From: Rostratula benghalensis
Taxonomy: Eukaryota; Chordata; Aves; Charadriiformes; Rostratulidae
Length of the DNA: 64,000 bases
Assembly: GCA_013399305.1 (NCBI GenBank)
Contig: VXAI01000083.1
Location: 2,316,237-2,380,236 of the forward strand
Direction of reading: 5' to 3'
Both the position numbers and the translations under genes were made by a program. The notes below the pieces were generated by a model. That model did not search any database, was not told the origin of the DNA, and saw only the letters and a list, made by a program, of their open reading frames with translations. Position 1 is the stretch's first letter; each line of letters opens with the position of its first letter. Shown in pieces: positions 36,378 to 50,110 of this stretch.

Positions 36378-38831
36378 TAATCTGCTAAATTCTTATAACT
36401 GAAAAATCATGGACAAGTAAGTAATTATTTTGTTGCCACACTACATTATTCATTTGAAAGATTTGTACATCAGAAATGAAAGTTACTCACTCCAGGTTGC
36501 AGTCTGATGTTACAAAGATTCAATCTGGGAAAAAAATTCCACCAAAATAAATTCTTATCATTACATTTACTAACATCACAATTATGTCCTTCCATTTTAT
36601 ACAATTCTGGGGAAAGGCAAGGGTAAATGACACATATTTGTCAATGTGGTATTGTACTTTATTTTGCCTATATGCCTTTGGCAGTAACTTCAGAAGATGA
36701 ATGCCAAACATAACCAGCTAATAACTCCAGAACTATTATTCTGAGTTACAGACACCCTGAAGGTGAGCAGCTTCAGTGATCATTTCTCCTTCTAGATCAA
36801 ATATTTGAAGTGTTCCAATTGGATCAGTGTTTGCACAAGAAATGGTCCCCTGTAATTCTCATGACTTCTGCTGGCTGTACTGTCCTTCCCGTGGGGTACA
36901 AAGAATAAAACACATGCATGAAGTGAAGACCATTTGCATGGTTTTGCAAAAACCCAGGCAGAGGATGAAAAGTCAGAGAAGGCTGAAACAGTCTCTGAGG
37001 CTACACTAACTATAATTTCCAGAAACAGTGAAATTCATAGTTTAACAGTTTCACTGTTCACTGAACCTTTTCACAGTTCTGTTACTGTTCAGGTGGAGAA
37101 GTTTGAAAAAACAGTTGTGCTTCTGGTCTGCAGTTTTCAAAGTACAAAAGTTTTGCAAGAAGAAAATAGCTATAGATAAACTGTAAGTAAATTCGAGAAA
37201 GCTGATTATTGATTATTAGGACTGAGGCATACAGGCACTGGCAAAGAACAAACAAATGGCATAAACTGACTTGCCTAAAAGCTGAAGAGGAAGGGCAGCT
37301 GAAGGAGTGAAGAAAATGTGTAGAGAAAGGAGGGAAAAGGATGTGTTAAGAATGAAGTGATATGGTTCATGACACAGTTACACCAAGTAGAGCTGGAAAA
37401 TTGTAGCAGGGCTCACAGTTCAGCCTTTCCTTGCTGTATATCCGTGTCTGCTTTATGCTGGCAGCACTGTTTGGAAATCCACCTGGATGCTGGGATGCAG
37501 TCAGTTTAACAGCCAGTGAAACATTAAGACAATAAACAAATATTAGCTAAAACAACAACTATTAAAATTCAAACATTTGTTTAAAAGTTATTTAGTAAAA
37601 GGCAGGTACAGGAAACCAAAACGTACTAACTCTTATAGCTAGTCCTAAGTTTGTTTTTTAAAAAATATTTACACATTTCAAACTGGAGAAAACAGTGGGG
37701 AATTAGGCTGTGAAAACCACATACCAAAGCACATCTTTCCTATGGTACATGTGAGCATTAAGACTGAATCAGCTGACATAGTTTAATGTTTCTGCAGATT
37801 AAAATTAGCAGTGAACAAGACATAATCACTTTAAATTAATAGATGAATAGTGTACTCTATCCTCATTGGAACATTTTTCTCGCATCAACATATATTCACA
37901 CACAGGTGAAAAAATATTTTGTGAACTTTAAATGTGATTAGCCCTTCAAGTTATGTTTAATGTGTTTTTTAAATTGACCATGAGTGCACACAAATGTGTG
38001 CATGTGTGTGCCATATTTCTCATCCTCGTTCCATGGATTGCCACTAGAATTTTATAAACTCAAAACAATACTGGGAAATTCATAAGCACTGTGACCTCAT
38101 TTGAACAACACCTAAAAATGTACTTTTATTATTCAGCTCTATGCAATGTAACTTTACATGTCATAGCTAATTTTGAGAGCAATATATCCAATTTCATGTT
38201 CTTATGGATGGCAAAAAAAATATACTATTTTATTCTTAGATCTGTTACTTTCTCTCAAGATAACATACGAACCAGCAGTGGAGAGACAGCACTAATAATG
38301 TGTACTTTGACCATAATAATTATGCGGTCCTTGCTTATGCTGTAAAGGTGATGTATACAAATTTTACAGTTGGTACTGATATAAAAAATACTGGTATAGC
38401 CTAATTGTATCAAGCTATAGAACTATAACAGAAAGTACCAGGATAAAAAAGAAAATTTTAGGCAGCTGGGAAGGCTTAGATGCTATTAATTGAAAAAATC
38501 CAAAACAAAACAACAACCAACAGTAAATCCAAATTTTAACAGCATCTCTTTTCATACGGTCTCTAAATGGGTCTGAAATATCATATCTGACAATTTTTCA
38601 TAGTGAAGAACGGAAAGTTTGGGAAAAAAAAAATGAACTCAAAGTTTGGTAGTCTATTAAGTAGCCCTGAACTTGTCTGGCCTAAAGAAAGGATACACGC
38701 ATCAGATCTGAGATCTGCTTTCATCCCCGTTCCCTGTGATGATGTCATGGGGCACAGATGTATAAATGTGTGTATACAGGGGGAGCGAGGTGAATGTGGG
38801 TCTACAAAGACCATCACATGAAAGATCCACC

Positions 38832-38905
38832 TCATTTTCATTTACAAATGGGGAAAGGATATTAAATAGAGATTAAATAAGTGACTTGTTAATGCAATAT
38901 AGAAA
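38832..38905 (-). repeat. Possible ancient MIR-like SINE fragment
   Basis: The + strand reads CATTTTCATTTACAAATGGGG, then GAGATTAAATAAGTGACTTG. This follows the order of the reverse complement of the conserved MIR core (TTTACAGATGGGGAAACTGAGG, then GGTTAAGTGACTTG). Divergence is high and the flanks are not clear, so an alignment against repeat consensus sequences would be needed to confirm it. Confidence 0.4.
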
Positions 38906-39850
38906 GCTATGGAGGACTGTAACTTCGTCAATTCACAACGCAGTAAAACTCTGTATCCACAGTCTTCCCAACTGGTAAGTACTTTTAGGTGACTAATAAA
39001 GGTGGAGGAAGTACCATAAAATTAACTGACTCAATATAAGCACAATATAATCCACTGACTTAATATTAAGTACAACCATCATTCTGCAGCTGTGTGACTT
39101 TTTACCCAGAATGAGTTTACTTGTCCAATTTCATGGAATACATTGGTATTTTATTCAGTAGTAACTGGAGTAGGAGTTATGGCTTGTATACTATTGTCCT
39201 TAGTAGTTCCTGTTAGCTTGGCCAAATGACTTAGCACGCTTTCTGTCACAAAGGCTTTTACACTGGATTCACGCACACATAATTTAAAGCTTTAGTCTGA
39301 AAACTAGGAAATTCACTAGTTGGCACAGCACTGATAATTATTTGTGAAGATGGAGCGAATTGCCAGTCTTTGGGAACTATTCTTATTTACATACAGCACA
39401 CGTATTTTAGAAGGTCTTGTTAAAATTATCATCTATCCAAATGCTTAAACACGTACAATAAATGGGCCTGTTTGTCTGAATGGGTCTATCAAAAAAAAAC
39501 CCCATAAGCATGTGTATAAATCCATGTTGTATTAGAACCTATGCTTTTTGGGAAGCAAAGAAACACAGATATTACAAAAATGTGTGAACATCCCAATGCA
39601 CTAGGAGAATGGCAAGGTACAACAGGGAAACAAAAGATGAACCAATGGACAGATTATGTAAATATCAATCCCATGTTTAGAATGGCAGAACTGCTAAAAG
39701 TCTTTCTGGACTTTGAGACAATGAAGTCAAACAAGGGGACCACAAACTTTACAGTGAAGGCAGAGAACACTCACTTAAATAGAATTTTTTTCCAAGCTCT
39801 TTGGGTTTTATTTTCAGTGAAAGGTATTTGAGCTTCACATGGATCACTGT

Positions 39851-40325
39851 CACAGAATCACAGAATCACAGACTATCAGGGACTGGAAGGGACCTTGAAA
39901 GATCATCCAGTCCAATCCCCCTGCCAGAGCAGGAACACCTAGATCAGGTCACACAGGAACGCGTCCAGACGGGTTTTGAATGTCTCCAGAGAAGGAGACT
40001 CCACCACCTCTCTGGGCAGCCCCTTCCAGTGCTCCCTCACCCTCACTGTGAAGAAGTTTTTCCTCATATTTAAGTGGAACCTCCCGTGTTCCAACTTGTA
40101 CCCATTGCCCCTTGTCCTATCATGGGCCATCACTGAGAAGAGCCTGGCTCCATCCTCCTGACACTCACCCTTTCCATATTTATAAACATTAATGAGGTCA
40201 CCCCTCAGTCTCCTCTTCTCCAAGCTCAAGAGACCCAGCTCCCTCAGCCTTTCCTCATCCGGGAGATGCTCCACTCCCTTCATCATCTTTGTGGCTCTAC
40301 ACTGGAGACTCTCAAGCAATACAAC
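39851..40325 (-). mobile_element. CR1 LINE, 5'-truncated, with C-terminal reverse-transcriptase ORF fragment
   Basis: The + strand begins with two and three-quarter copies of CACAGAAT (39851-39872), the reverse complement of the CR1 terminal octamer. It continues with CAGGGACTGGAAGGGACC and ATCATCCAGTCCAATCCCCC. On the minus strand an open frame from 40319 down to 39939 reads [20 protein letters not shown], then [19 protein letters not shown], then [19 protein letters not shown], then [16 protein letters not shown]. This is the C terminus of the CR1 ORF2 endonuclease/reverse-transcriptase polyprotein. The element has lost the catalytic parts and cannot move by itself. The frame is undamaged for about 126 codons, which points to a fairly recent insertion. 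Its 5' truncation is near 40312-40325. Confidence 0.95.
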
Positions 40326-42574
40326 CGCTTGCAGGGAGATGCCACCTTTTCACCCAAAGCCCTCCCCTTGTGTATTCCATGCAGCTCCAGTGTCCATATG
40401 ATCAGGAGTGGTCAAAGTGCTTGGCAGAGAGCAAGGGCCTTGCAGGGCCCAGGAGCCCTCTCACCATGGCTGACCAGCAGCACAGCCCCTTAGTGATGGG
40501 TTTCTCCCCACACTACAGTAAGTGCTGGCTAGATGAGGGTCCAAAAGTAAAGCTACAGATAGCAAAATATAGGCATGCTAGGAATTGATGAAGGGTATTT
40601 ACTCATGTGTTAGTGCTTTTCATAGCTTTCCTCTTACAGCTATGTTTGCTGCAGTAAGATTTAAGAGAGGTCTTACCTAGCAAACACCAGGTTCACTGAA
40701 GACTTAAGTGTCTCTGAAGAAATGGAAAATACCGGTAACAAGGCCACGTCTTGTGGTGTGTACCATGTAGAAGCTATGAGGTCCTGTCATGCTTCATAAA
40801 ACATCCAGAAGGGACGTCATTTTGGCTCCTTCCTGCTTTTACACGTGGCAGTGAGGTCTTAGCTGAGCCTGAAGCTTCTGAGCTCATTTTAGTTGCATGT
40901 AGTGCTTGTCCAAGGAAATAATATTATGGTCCACAATAAGGCTGGGAAATATCGGTGAGGTTGTATGGCCTTTTGTTTCATGGTCTCTGTGGTCTTCTTG
41001 ATTTAGGAGGGTGGGCTAACAGTCCTGATGGACAGCTGATTAAAATCTAATTTCTCATGTCCAACAAAGAGGTGATATGCTTGCATTGGCCAGGAAAAGA
41101 ATCCATATAGTTTAAATTCACGAAGAGGTTATCTTACTTTATGCCCTTATCCCTTCATTTTGTGCAGTGCTCAGAAGTAAGAGCATTTGGTGCTGAAAAT
41201 AAATCCTCAGCAGTTATGATGAGAGGACAATGATAGCCAGTGATAGCAAGAAACAACAGAAGTACAGAATCCAAACCACTGTCATTTTAGTGATTCATTG
41301 GTAATGTTTAACAGAATTGAGGTACAGACAGAGCACACACATATACATGTATGAAATGGGAAATGTGGAGCTTGTGTGGGATCTGATTGGTTCTGCTGAG
41401 GGAAAATATTACAGGGTTTTATACATTCATGCTAACGTATGACTGTATCTATAGTCAAATATTCAAAAGAGAAATGCTTACCCGGCTGTATCTGCCAGCC
41501 TTTCAGGGTCCAGAGACTAGATGAAAAAAAAAATGGATAAAGATGTTTTAAAAAAATCCCCTGGGATCATCTCCTGTATTTAATAAGGAAAAGCACCTTC
41601 TGTGCCACCAATAAAAGTTGAGTCTCTCATGAAGATTTATACCATATTACATGCTGAAATTCAATGTACAATGATACCCTTGTGTATGCTGTTGTCAGAA
41701 TAATAATCTTTGTCTGTCTGATCAACTTATATTTTATGCCAACAACACAGCATTTAATATTACACAGCTTCAGAGGAAGAAAATATATTTATTCATGCAA
41801 CAACTTGCCCAGTAGCTTAGACAAAGTGGAAAAAAAATAGCTTGGAGTTTTTACATTAACTTATGATACACAAAACAGATTTCTATACAATTTTAGCAAT
41901 TTTATGTAGCAATATAAACTATGATTCTTAATCTAGTTTGTGAAATTGTCTCACTATTTTATACTGTCATGAGGAATAATATAGTTGGATATGACTGCTG
42001 AAGCTTGCTTTTGGCATTCTCCTGCAATGACGAGACTAAAAATACAAATGGTAATCAACAGCCTGTTTCTATATTTTTCATTATCATATTCTGTGCTGTA
42101 TTCTTAGGGTTTGTGTCTCAAAATATGTGTCAAGAAGCACTCATGGAGAAGATACACATGTATCATGTGTATGCCCCACAATCAAAGCACTCCCTGTCAG
42201 AGATCAGTATCTTCCTTCAGTAGAGAAAGTCTACCCACGACAGAGGGCTGGTTCCAAGAGATACGATACTCTGTCAGATGAAAAATCTCAAGCAATATAG
42301 AAAAGCTCTGTTGTATGTAGATCCATTAAATCTATTCTTCTAGCGGCTTGTGCAGAAAACTGACAGATTTAAATGATTTATCGTTACCTTTTAAAGGGTA
42401 TCTACTTTTTACCTTACATTAATTTTTCTTTATATAACAACACCTGACAAAAAAGAAACCTGGGGACACCCACACACCCCTCACCCCCGTGACACAAGCT
42501 AATGAAAAGATTGTATGTAGGGTTTGGAACAGAAATAAAAGAGGATGGTTAGACATGTATTTAGAGCAGTATCT

Positions 42575-42598
42575 GTACCCCATACATATATGGGGTAC
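42575..42598. repeat. Perfect palindrome with 10-base arms
   Basis: Arms GTACCCCATA and TATGGGGTAC are separated by CATA. An overlapping outer pair CTGTAC/GTACAG lies at 42573 and 42607. It could fold as a short stem-loop, but it is too short for a microRNA precursor. Confidence 0.75.
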
Positions 42599-45500
42599 AT
42601 AAATATGTACAGTCATAAAAAAACTGCACACTCAAAAGAAAGCTGTGCTACAATCTTTCAACAATAGTTTTTAAACTTCCCTAAAGTTAAACTTATGATA
42701 GCAGAGGAAAAGTCAAATTCCCATAAGAATGTGATGAAGTGATAAGATTTCTTCATGCATGGTGGACTTAACAAAAATATTCAAATCCTCTGGCCAGGCC
42801 GCATGCTTTCAGGGAAGTGTTGCCTGATAATCCATTAGCAATTATTGAAACTTTTCCAAAATTAAGTATTTGTTGCATCAAGACACAATCAAAGTTGCTC
42901 CTTCCTCATAACAGGATGTGATATCAGTACCTGAACAAAGTGACTGATTCCAAAATATACACATGCACGTGTGCACACGGAGATTATTTTTGTGTAGGAA
43001 GAACTTACTGAAATTTGTTGGCCAAGGATTGATTGTAACTCCAATGTGTAGTGGACTCAGACATTTCTTTTGCAATCAAAAGGAGGAAACGGCCAGCTGT
43101 CAAATTAATTATTGTAACCTTCCTATTTAGTCTTCCATAGACTAGTTCATACATAAGAATTTATACACCAGGTCCATTAATACAAAATAAAGCACACATT
43201 TAAATATGGAAATAGATACCACATGACAGAAACGTGTATGAGAAAAACACACCTACAGTATAGGAGTAGAAAAAAAGCTGACAGAGGACACAGATTAAGT
43301 CCTGCTTTGTGATTTATAGGAATTTGTTTGCACATTTGGAGTGCTTTGATCAGATTACCTATTCTATATAAAAGCAGACCAACACTTAGAACCTACATTA
43401 TATTGTCCCAACGGGGAAAAGTCAGTAACAAATGAGTTGGCCCTCAAAATATCTCAGATGTTCATAGACTCACAGTATAAAACTATTCCAGAGAGGTGAG
43501 AAAAAGGGAAGAAAAATCAAAGCATCAGAAAGCAGAAATGCATAAAAGCATATGAGAGATCTTGCACAAGGCCAGCTTAACAAAGATCAGAGAAGCTATG
43601 CTGATTTACACCAGCTGAGGAGCTGGCCAGTACCTTTATGTTCTTGAAGCTCAGACTTTAGAAATATATTCAATGTGTCACACCATCACTGTTTGAGAAT
43701 TAGAACTGTAGATTGTGTTGAGAGTCCCAAAATAGATGTGATCTATTTTTATTGGCAAAGGGAAAAATAGCTCCCTCCTGCCTTCATCAGAAATCTTCAA
43801 ACTAGATCCACATGAATTGAAGGGCACTCTTTTAACCTGTAGATGTTTTATTTGTAACTTTGTCAAATGTACTTCAAATTCTCTGTTTGCTAAATAACAC
43901 AACAAATTAATTACTGTTAAAATATGACTATGACTGATAGTATGGTATACACACAAGATCTGAAGTTAAAATTAAAGAAAATTTTAAGTTTAATAAAAAT
44001 TATAGATTCTCTGTTGTAGAAGAGATGTCATTATTTAACAACTGTCATTACCTAAATATGCTTTTGTTTAGTGGTATCTTAGTTAAACTGATGATCTAAA
44101 AAAAAGTGCATGTATGTCTTCCTGTTTAAAACGTATTCCACATATTTTAATGATCTATTTTAAAGATTTCATACACTCCTATTAGCTTCCAAATATATAT
44201 GGTGTAGTATACTGTAACACAAATACTTAACATGCTGCAAATACATTGCACATGAACATTTGTGCTTGTTTAACCAGGCACATTAAATTGAGCTACACAG
44301 ATATGTGTCATGTATTCCCCTTGGATGGTTCAAGCATGCTGCAGCTACAGTAAAATATCACCTGCCACTATTTCTCCCTGGTCCCAGTCCTACTCCTATG
44401 GAAGTGGAATACTTCATATTTAATAACCAAGGTTTGCTATAGACAGGGAAGAGCCTCCACAAACAAAGGCTGACATTTGTATTTAGACACAGGCTTTTGG
44501 GTTTGCATTATTCATATTTATTAGTCTGTTAAAGATATTTGTCACATATTTGAGGATGATGAATCTCAAAACAGTAAAATTTTGCAGATGGTGGAAAAGA
44601 AAATTTCCGTATACATCTAATACAGCTGCATCTTAGGTTAAAATCGTGTAAATACATTTTCCTGAGAGATTCCTTTATCCACTGGGAGAAATCTAGAAGA
44701 TACCCAATTATTAAATATTACAGCATTTCAGACCTCAAACACGGTCTCCTTTTATGATTTAATAAATTTTACCAATTTTTCTTTTCATAAAACAAATTTC
44801 TTATCCTGGCAGCATATAGTGAAAAACTAGTTATATAAAATAATGATTAGATGTATATATTTAATGCAAAATGAAGTAGGTAGAAATAGCTACTTAAAGG
44901 ATTTTTGTGGGGCTATTTTTTGCTGTAAAACAAAACAGGTATCCCTGTTTTCCTATTAATCTTTCTTGATGTATTCTATTCAGGGTGACCAGTAAACTGA
45001 TAAGATCTTTCCTTCAGATTTCAAAATTACTGAATCTGGAAATAGTTCTCATTTATCTCATGCACTGCTGAGAAAACAATCTCAAATCGTTGGTTCTACT
45101 GATGAAACTTCCTTAGCAACACAACGGCTCCAGAATTATTTTTCAAACCTTGTCAATGCTTCCTGTGAGGTTTCCGTCACTATCAACACTGAACACTTCA
45201 CAGATGAGGGCAATCCCCTCCTCCCCAACCCAGAAAGCTGTGACAAATTAATAGAGAGTAAATGAATAGACTAAATTGAATTAATAGAAGCAGTGATAAA
45301 TCTAATAGAGAAATTCCATAACAATAGTTCAGTGAAGAACATTTTAGATTTACCAAGTTTTTTATCATTTAGATGAGAATCCATAGGGAAATAACTATGT
45401 CCCAATGGCATTAAAAAAAGCTGAAAAACAGAGCACTTGCATCTGTGCCTTTCTCTGCAGCACAACACAAATAGCAGGGGCTCCTCATGGAGACTGCAGC

Positions 45501-46711
45501 CCAGGAAACCATGCAGCAGAGTGCTCGTGTGCCTTTTACTTTCAAAGCCTTGGTGTCAGACTGGACACGCAGGGCGACATGAGGACACCGCTCCTCTCCA
45601 GAGCAGGAACTTGCAGACCAGTGGAGAAGTCTGCGCTGCCGAAACCTAGATACTGGCCCCTCTGTCTTGCTGGCACTTTCAGACAGCACTTTTCAGCCAT
45701 ATTTTCTCATGATATGTTATGTTTAAGCCATGTTGTTAACCTTTAGCACATTCGGTTTATATTGATTAAGTCTCAAGCGTGCAGCTAGTACCCTGAAGCT
45801 AGATGTCAGTATTTGCTGCTTGAGTGTGTGCAGGGATTTGGCTTTTAATGTAATTGGAATAGACTAATTTAAAGCTACTTTATTTCAGGTGCCTCCAGTC
45901 TCAGGTTAGAGAGTGCTTTCTGTTGTGAAGAGTTTTTCCTTCCCTGACACAAACACTCACCCTAGTTCTTAAATTCACCAGTACTCATCTGACACTTCAC
46001 AAGTTGCCAAATGTCTACTCAAACACTACAAAACCCAGTTTCTTCTGAGTTCTAAACTAAGTGTTTCAGGATAGCTGAAAATTAGCAGCAGCATGTCTAT
46101 ATAGGGCTGAGCAAAAAACGCTGAACATTAACGCTTTACTGATTGCTAAAGCCTGATTGAGAAGCGTGCTAGTTATCTTCTGCAGTGGTGCTCTTTGCTC
46201 TCCTGTGTCTTGAGAAGCAGTAACTGATGCCAGGAGCAACTTTTAAGTGCTCCTGTCCTAGCACTTAAAAGAATACCTGGAGGCCCCGGAAAGGGTCTAT
46301 TGGCCTGAGCTCCCTGTCACAGGCAGGTTGGATTTTAGGGTGAAGACTGAAGAACAAAGACAGCTCCGTCTTCCACCTTCCAAAGCGGCTACTAACAGTG
46401 CCTTTCTCCACTGGCCTGTGGTACAGCTAGGATGGCATGGCTTCATCAGGAAACTGATGGCCTGATGACTCCCCCCCTCCCCCCCAACTTCCTCAGCATT
46501 TTAAAGCTAGATTGATTCCTTACCTGTTTTACAGTATGACTTGTCACCCACAGCTGTGTTGCCCAAACTAAAGTGGATATGTGCTGTATGGATTGAGAAG
46601 TGGTCAGGAAGGAAAGGAAAATGCTGATGATACTGTACATGACAAACCAAAATTTTCTTAAACTCTTTGCCTTCAATTTAAATCTTCAACCACTCCTTGC
46701 CACCCTTCAAA

Positions 46712-46785
46712 CTAAGAATAACTTCTTAAACGTCTAAGAATAGCTTAAGAACTCTTAAGAATAACTTTTAAGAATAGCTTCTTAA
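46712..46785. repeat. Degenerate tandem repeat of TAAGAATARCTT
   Basis: Four spaced copies of a TAAGAATAACTT/TAAGAATAGCTT unit occur at roughly 46713, 46734, 46757 and 46769, with variants of CTTCTTAA between them. It is a small minisatellite-like array; no function is suggested by the sequence. Confidence 0.7.
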
Positions 46786-49729
46786 CCTCTTCCTAGCTCA
46801 GCTGAGTGTACAACTTTTGATCCATTCTGTGGTGACTTCAGACAGATTATTTAAAGGCAAGGAAATTAAATTGGTAAGAACAGAATGGCAGATAATATTT
46901 CAAGTGTCTAACACTAAAGAATCTACTGCTCAACACCTCTGTTTAGATACAAGCTGGAAACATGATCACAATGAAGTTAACCAGCATAAACATTATTTGG
47001 TTCAAGATCTTTCTCTAAAAAGTAGCAAAAAATTACATGGACTTCTCAGTGAAGAAAATTAAAAGTTTGTATAGTTAATATAAATATACATTAGTTGATA
47101 TGTATATTAATGAGTAGAGCAAATTCACTTTGCCCTCTTGCCCCATTCCATCTGAGAGTTATCTGAGACAGTTCTGAGGAAACAGTCTGCCCTGCTTTCA
47201 CCTTCAAATACAAGATTAAGAATTTTAAATGAATCTATCACAATGTGACAATAGAAACCTCTGTCACTTCTTGGATGGCCTCCAACAATGTGATACAAGG
47301 ACACACTTTCAGCAGCTGGAAAACACCAGCAGATGATAAATTCTGTAATGTGTGTCCTCAGCAACAGGCTCAGTAGAATATTCAACCTATTCTCCATTTT
47401 CTAACCTGGGTTTAAATAAGATTTTTTTCAGATTCAAAGGTTTGTCCCTTCAGACTATTTCTTGGTGCAAGTCCATGGTGCCATGAATGTTGGTGAAAGC
47501 AGTAGATATAACTGTCATCTCTACTCCTCCAACACAGTGGCAGTTTACCTTCTTCTAAACAACTAAAAATCGGTTGTACTGGACCATGTCCAAGGGAACG
47601 AAGGCCTTCAGGAATTCAAGATCTTGACAGACTGCATCACACTATTCCAGGTTTACACATCTTATGTATCATGGATACGTTTAACAACAATACGGTTATT
47701 CATTAGACAAGATCCTGACCCCATGGCTCCAGTCTAAGTCAGGAATAAATCTTCTTTGTGCAACTTAAAGTTCAACTGTACAAGATCTCTCTGGATAAAG
47801 GACACAGGCAGAAATAACATACCAGATGCGGCATTCATATACCTGAGGATGCAGTGATAATATCGTTGTGTGTAAGATAAAAGAATCTGCACAGAACAAA
47901 ATGCAAAATGTGCCTCAGCAAACACATGTAATTCTATTCTGCTAATAGCTTTTACAGATGGTTTTCAACTGATTTATTTGTGTCTGAATAGCTTTAACCA
48001 GGATCTCAAAAATTGTAGAAGTACAGAAGTTGTAGTTCAAATTAAGAACATATTTACTAGATAATAATGGATATGATTTGTACAGTAACTGTTTTAGTAC
48101 AATAAGAACTTTCAGGTGGTAGTAGTGAGACTGAGTTTGGGTTCGTGCCACCTTTAGTCATTTACATAATAATGAATGTAACTTATTTGTTACACACTAA
48201 ATATACCATAATCTATAATCACTATAATCAGGCTAATATATATTTTGGAACATGACTAGACAAAAGAGTTCAGAGAGGCTTGTAGCCTTATATTATACAA
48301 ACCTGTACTTTAAATAGTGAGCCCAAAATTCTAATTTAATACAGGCTGAATGGCAGATTGAAAAAATTTCATGGAGGTATACAATCACATGCTCCTATAG
48401 CATATCAGTAGCCTACTTAATTGTCACCTAGTCACATGTACAAATATCATAATATACTAAAAACATTTTTTAAATTATGTTGAAGAATGGAGAGGTACAG
48501 AACATGTCCAGAAAGACAGACGTACTGTGAGTAGGGAAGAGTGGGAGTGAGCAAGTAAGTTTAACAATCCTCCCTTAAGTACTTAGTAAATGCTATTTAT
48601 TTATTTCAATAGTTATGAACCATGGCATTGCTGCTGCCCGAGAAAAAGACACTTCCTTCCCATACATAATTTAACCAACGAAACATGGGAAAGAGTTTGT
48701 CAAATGGATGAATAAATATTAAAAAAAATGAAATATGGTTATTATACTAGTCAACTATGCATTTTAAAAATAAGACCATTAAAATATTTCATATGTAATA
48801 TAAGGGATTCAAGTGACAAAGTAACCAGTAGTTCTTGACAATAAGCACATTGGTTTGTTCAGAGACAATTGGAAAGACTAAATGCAAAAAAGTGAACAAT
48901 GTTCATAGGGATTCCTCCGTGAAGATAACACACTACATATTAGATTTCAATCTTTAAATGTTTTGGTGTTTTTTTCTATATTGCATAAATATTAACCCAC
49001 TAACATTCTGTACTGTAAATACAATGCATGAATTCAAATAAATATTTTATATTTTTCCCTCCCTCATTATACCTTTAAAAATGTGCAGCTATGATTTATG
49101 CTTTTGAGGATGGCATAATAGAATTTGACATTTTCCAGCTGAGGTGTGGCCTAGTTCCAGCTCCATGCTTCATTACATTGTACTCCCTTTGAGAGGATGA
49201 GAAGAGTAAAAATAGCCAGGTTGTTAAAAATGTAAAAAGGCATAAATGAATTCTCACCAGATGTCCTCTTTAATTGTCATTTTCACAAAATCATGGTTGT
49301 TAAACTTTTGCTTACCATAAAACACTAGAAATCAATATATGCTATGAACCATATATCTGGAGGGATGGTTCTGCTCCCACCTCACTAGTATCCTCTCTTC
49401 AGATTCTCCCATAATTTAAATAGAAAGAGGACATTCTTATTTAAAATAGTAAACTGCATATTAATATGAAGAAAAAAAGAAATACAGACCAAGTAGAAAT
49501 TTGAACACCAATGCGTTTATACATTGAGAGGCATCAAGAAAAACAATATTTGAACCCACAAGTTTCTTTCTTTCTTTTCCAAAACAAAGTGAACTTGGAA
49601 ACAAGAAGATATGAAAACGAAAGATGGTTCAGCTACACACATTCCAACCCTTTTGACAACCCATGTTTCAGGTGCTAGAAGCTTTCATTACCCTCCTTTA
49701 TTAGGATTGGCTACAATGCATTCCTGCTC

Positions 49730-50110
49730 CCTAGCACGCTCTTCTTGAGCAGCTACTCCCACCCACATGTGGTGCAGGAGCCGGTACGCTTACAGGGCAG
49801 CATATTGTAGCTGTCAGAACAAGAGCCAAGGGGATGAGCCAGAGCCTGGCAGCAGGCCTGGCCCATGCCCACCTCCTGGGTGCATATCCCTTTCTCTGCT
49901 CAAGGCTCCCTGTATATACAGATGCAGAAGTCAGTGGCTACCTGGCCCCCAAGGCACTTGCACACCAGCACAATTATTCTGCTCCATGCTTCCCCTGTGG
50001 CTCTCGGCAGGTACCACTGTCCCTCACCAACTCACACTTTCATGGGACACCTCCGAGGACTGCCTGGCCCTTGCCCACACACTTTATGGCTGTGGCAGTA
50101 TGCACTATAT
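49730..50110. other. GC-richer island of unknown nature
   Basis: About 380 bases stand out from AT-rich flanks. All three forward frames are open from about 49865 to 50124 (frames of 122, 96 and 95 codons), which is expected if stop codons are depleted by composition. No protein family is recognised in any frame. It could be an exon of an unannotated transcript, a decayed retroposon or a local composition island. Confidence 0.4.

Larger units (their letters stand above)
34771..39850. other. Intergenic DNA
   Basis: No gene recognised. It contains an AT-rich dyad (35698-35735), a 27-base T run joined to eight C residues (36343-36377), a possible MIR-like fragment (about 38832-38905) and otherwise unique-looking AT-rich sequence. 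The open frames are short and unrecognisable. Confidence 0.7.

Noticed and set aside
43460..43500. CATAGACTCACAG, similar to a CR1 terminal octamer
   Set aside because: Followed by no CR1 3'-UTR sequence; probably chance.
45885..45985. Sequence resembling the GTGAAGAAGTTTTTCC block of CR1
   Set aside because: Only the GTGAAGAGTTTTTCCTTCC part fits; flanking CR1 blocks are missing, so similarity is too short to call.
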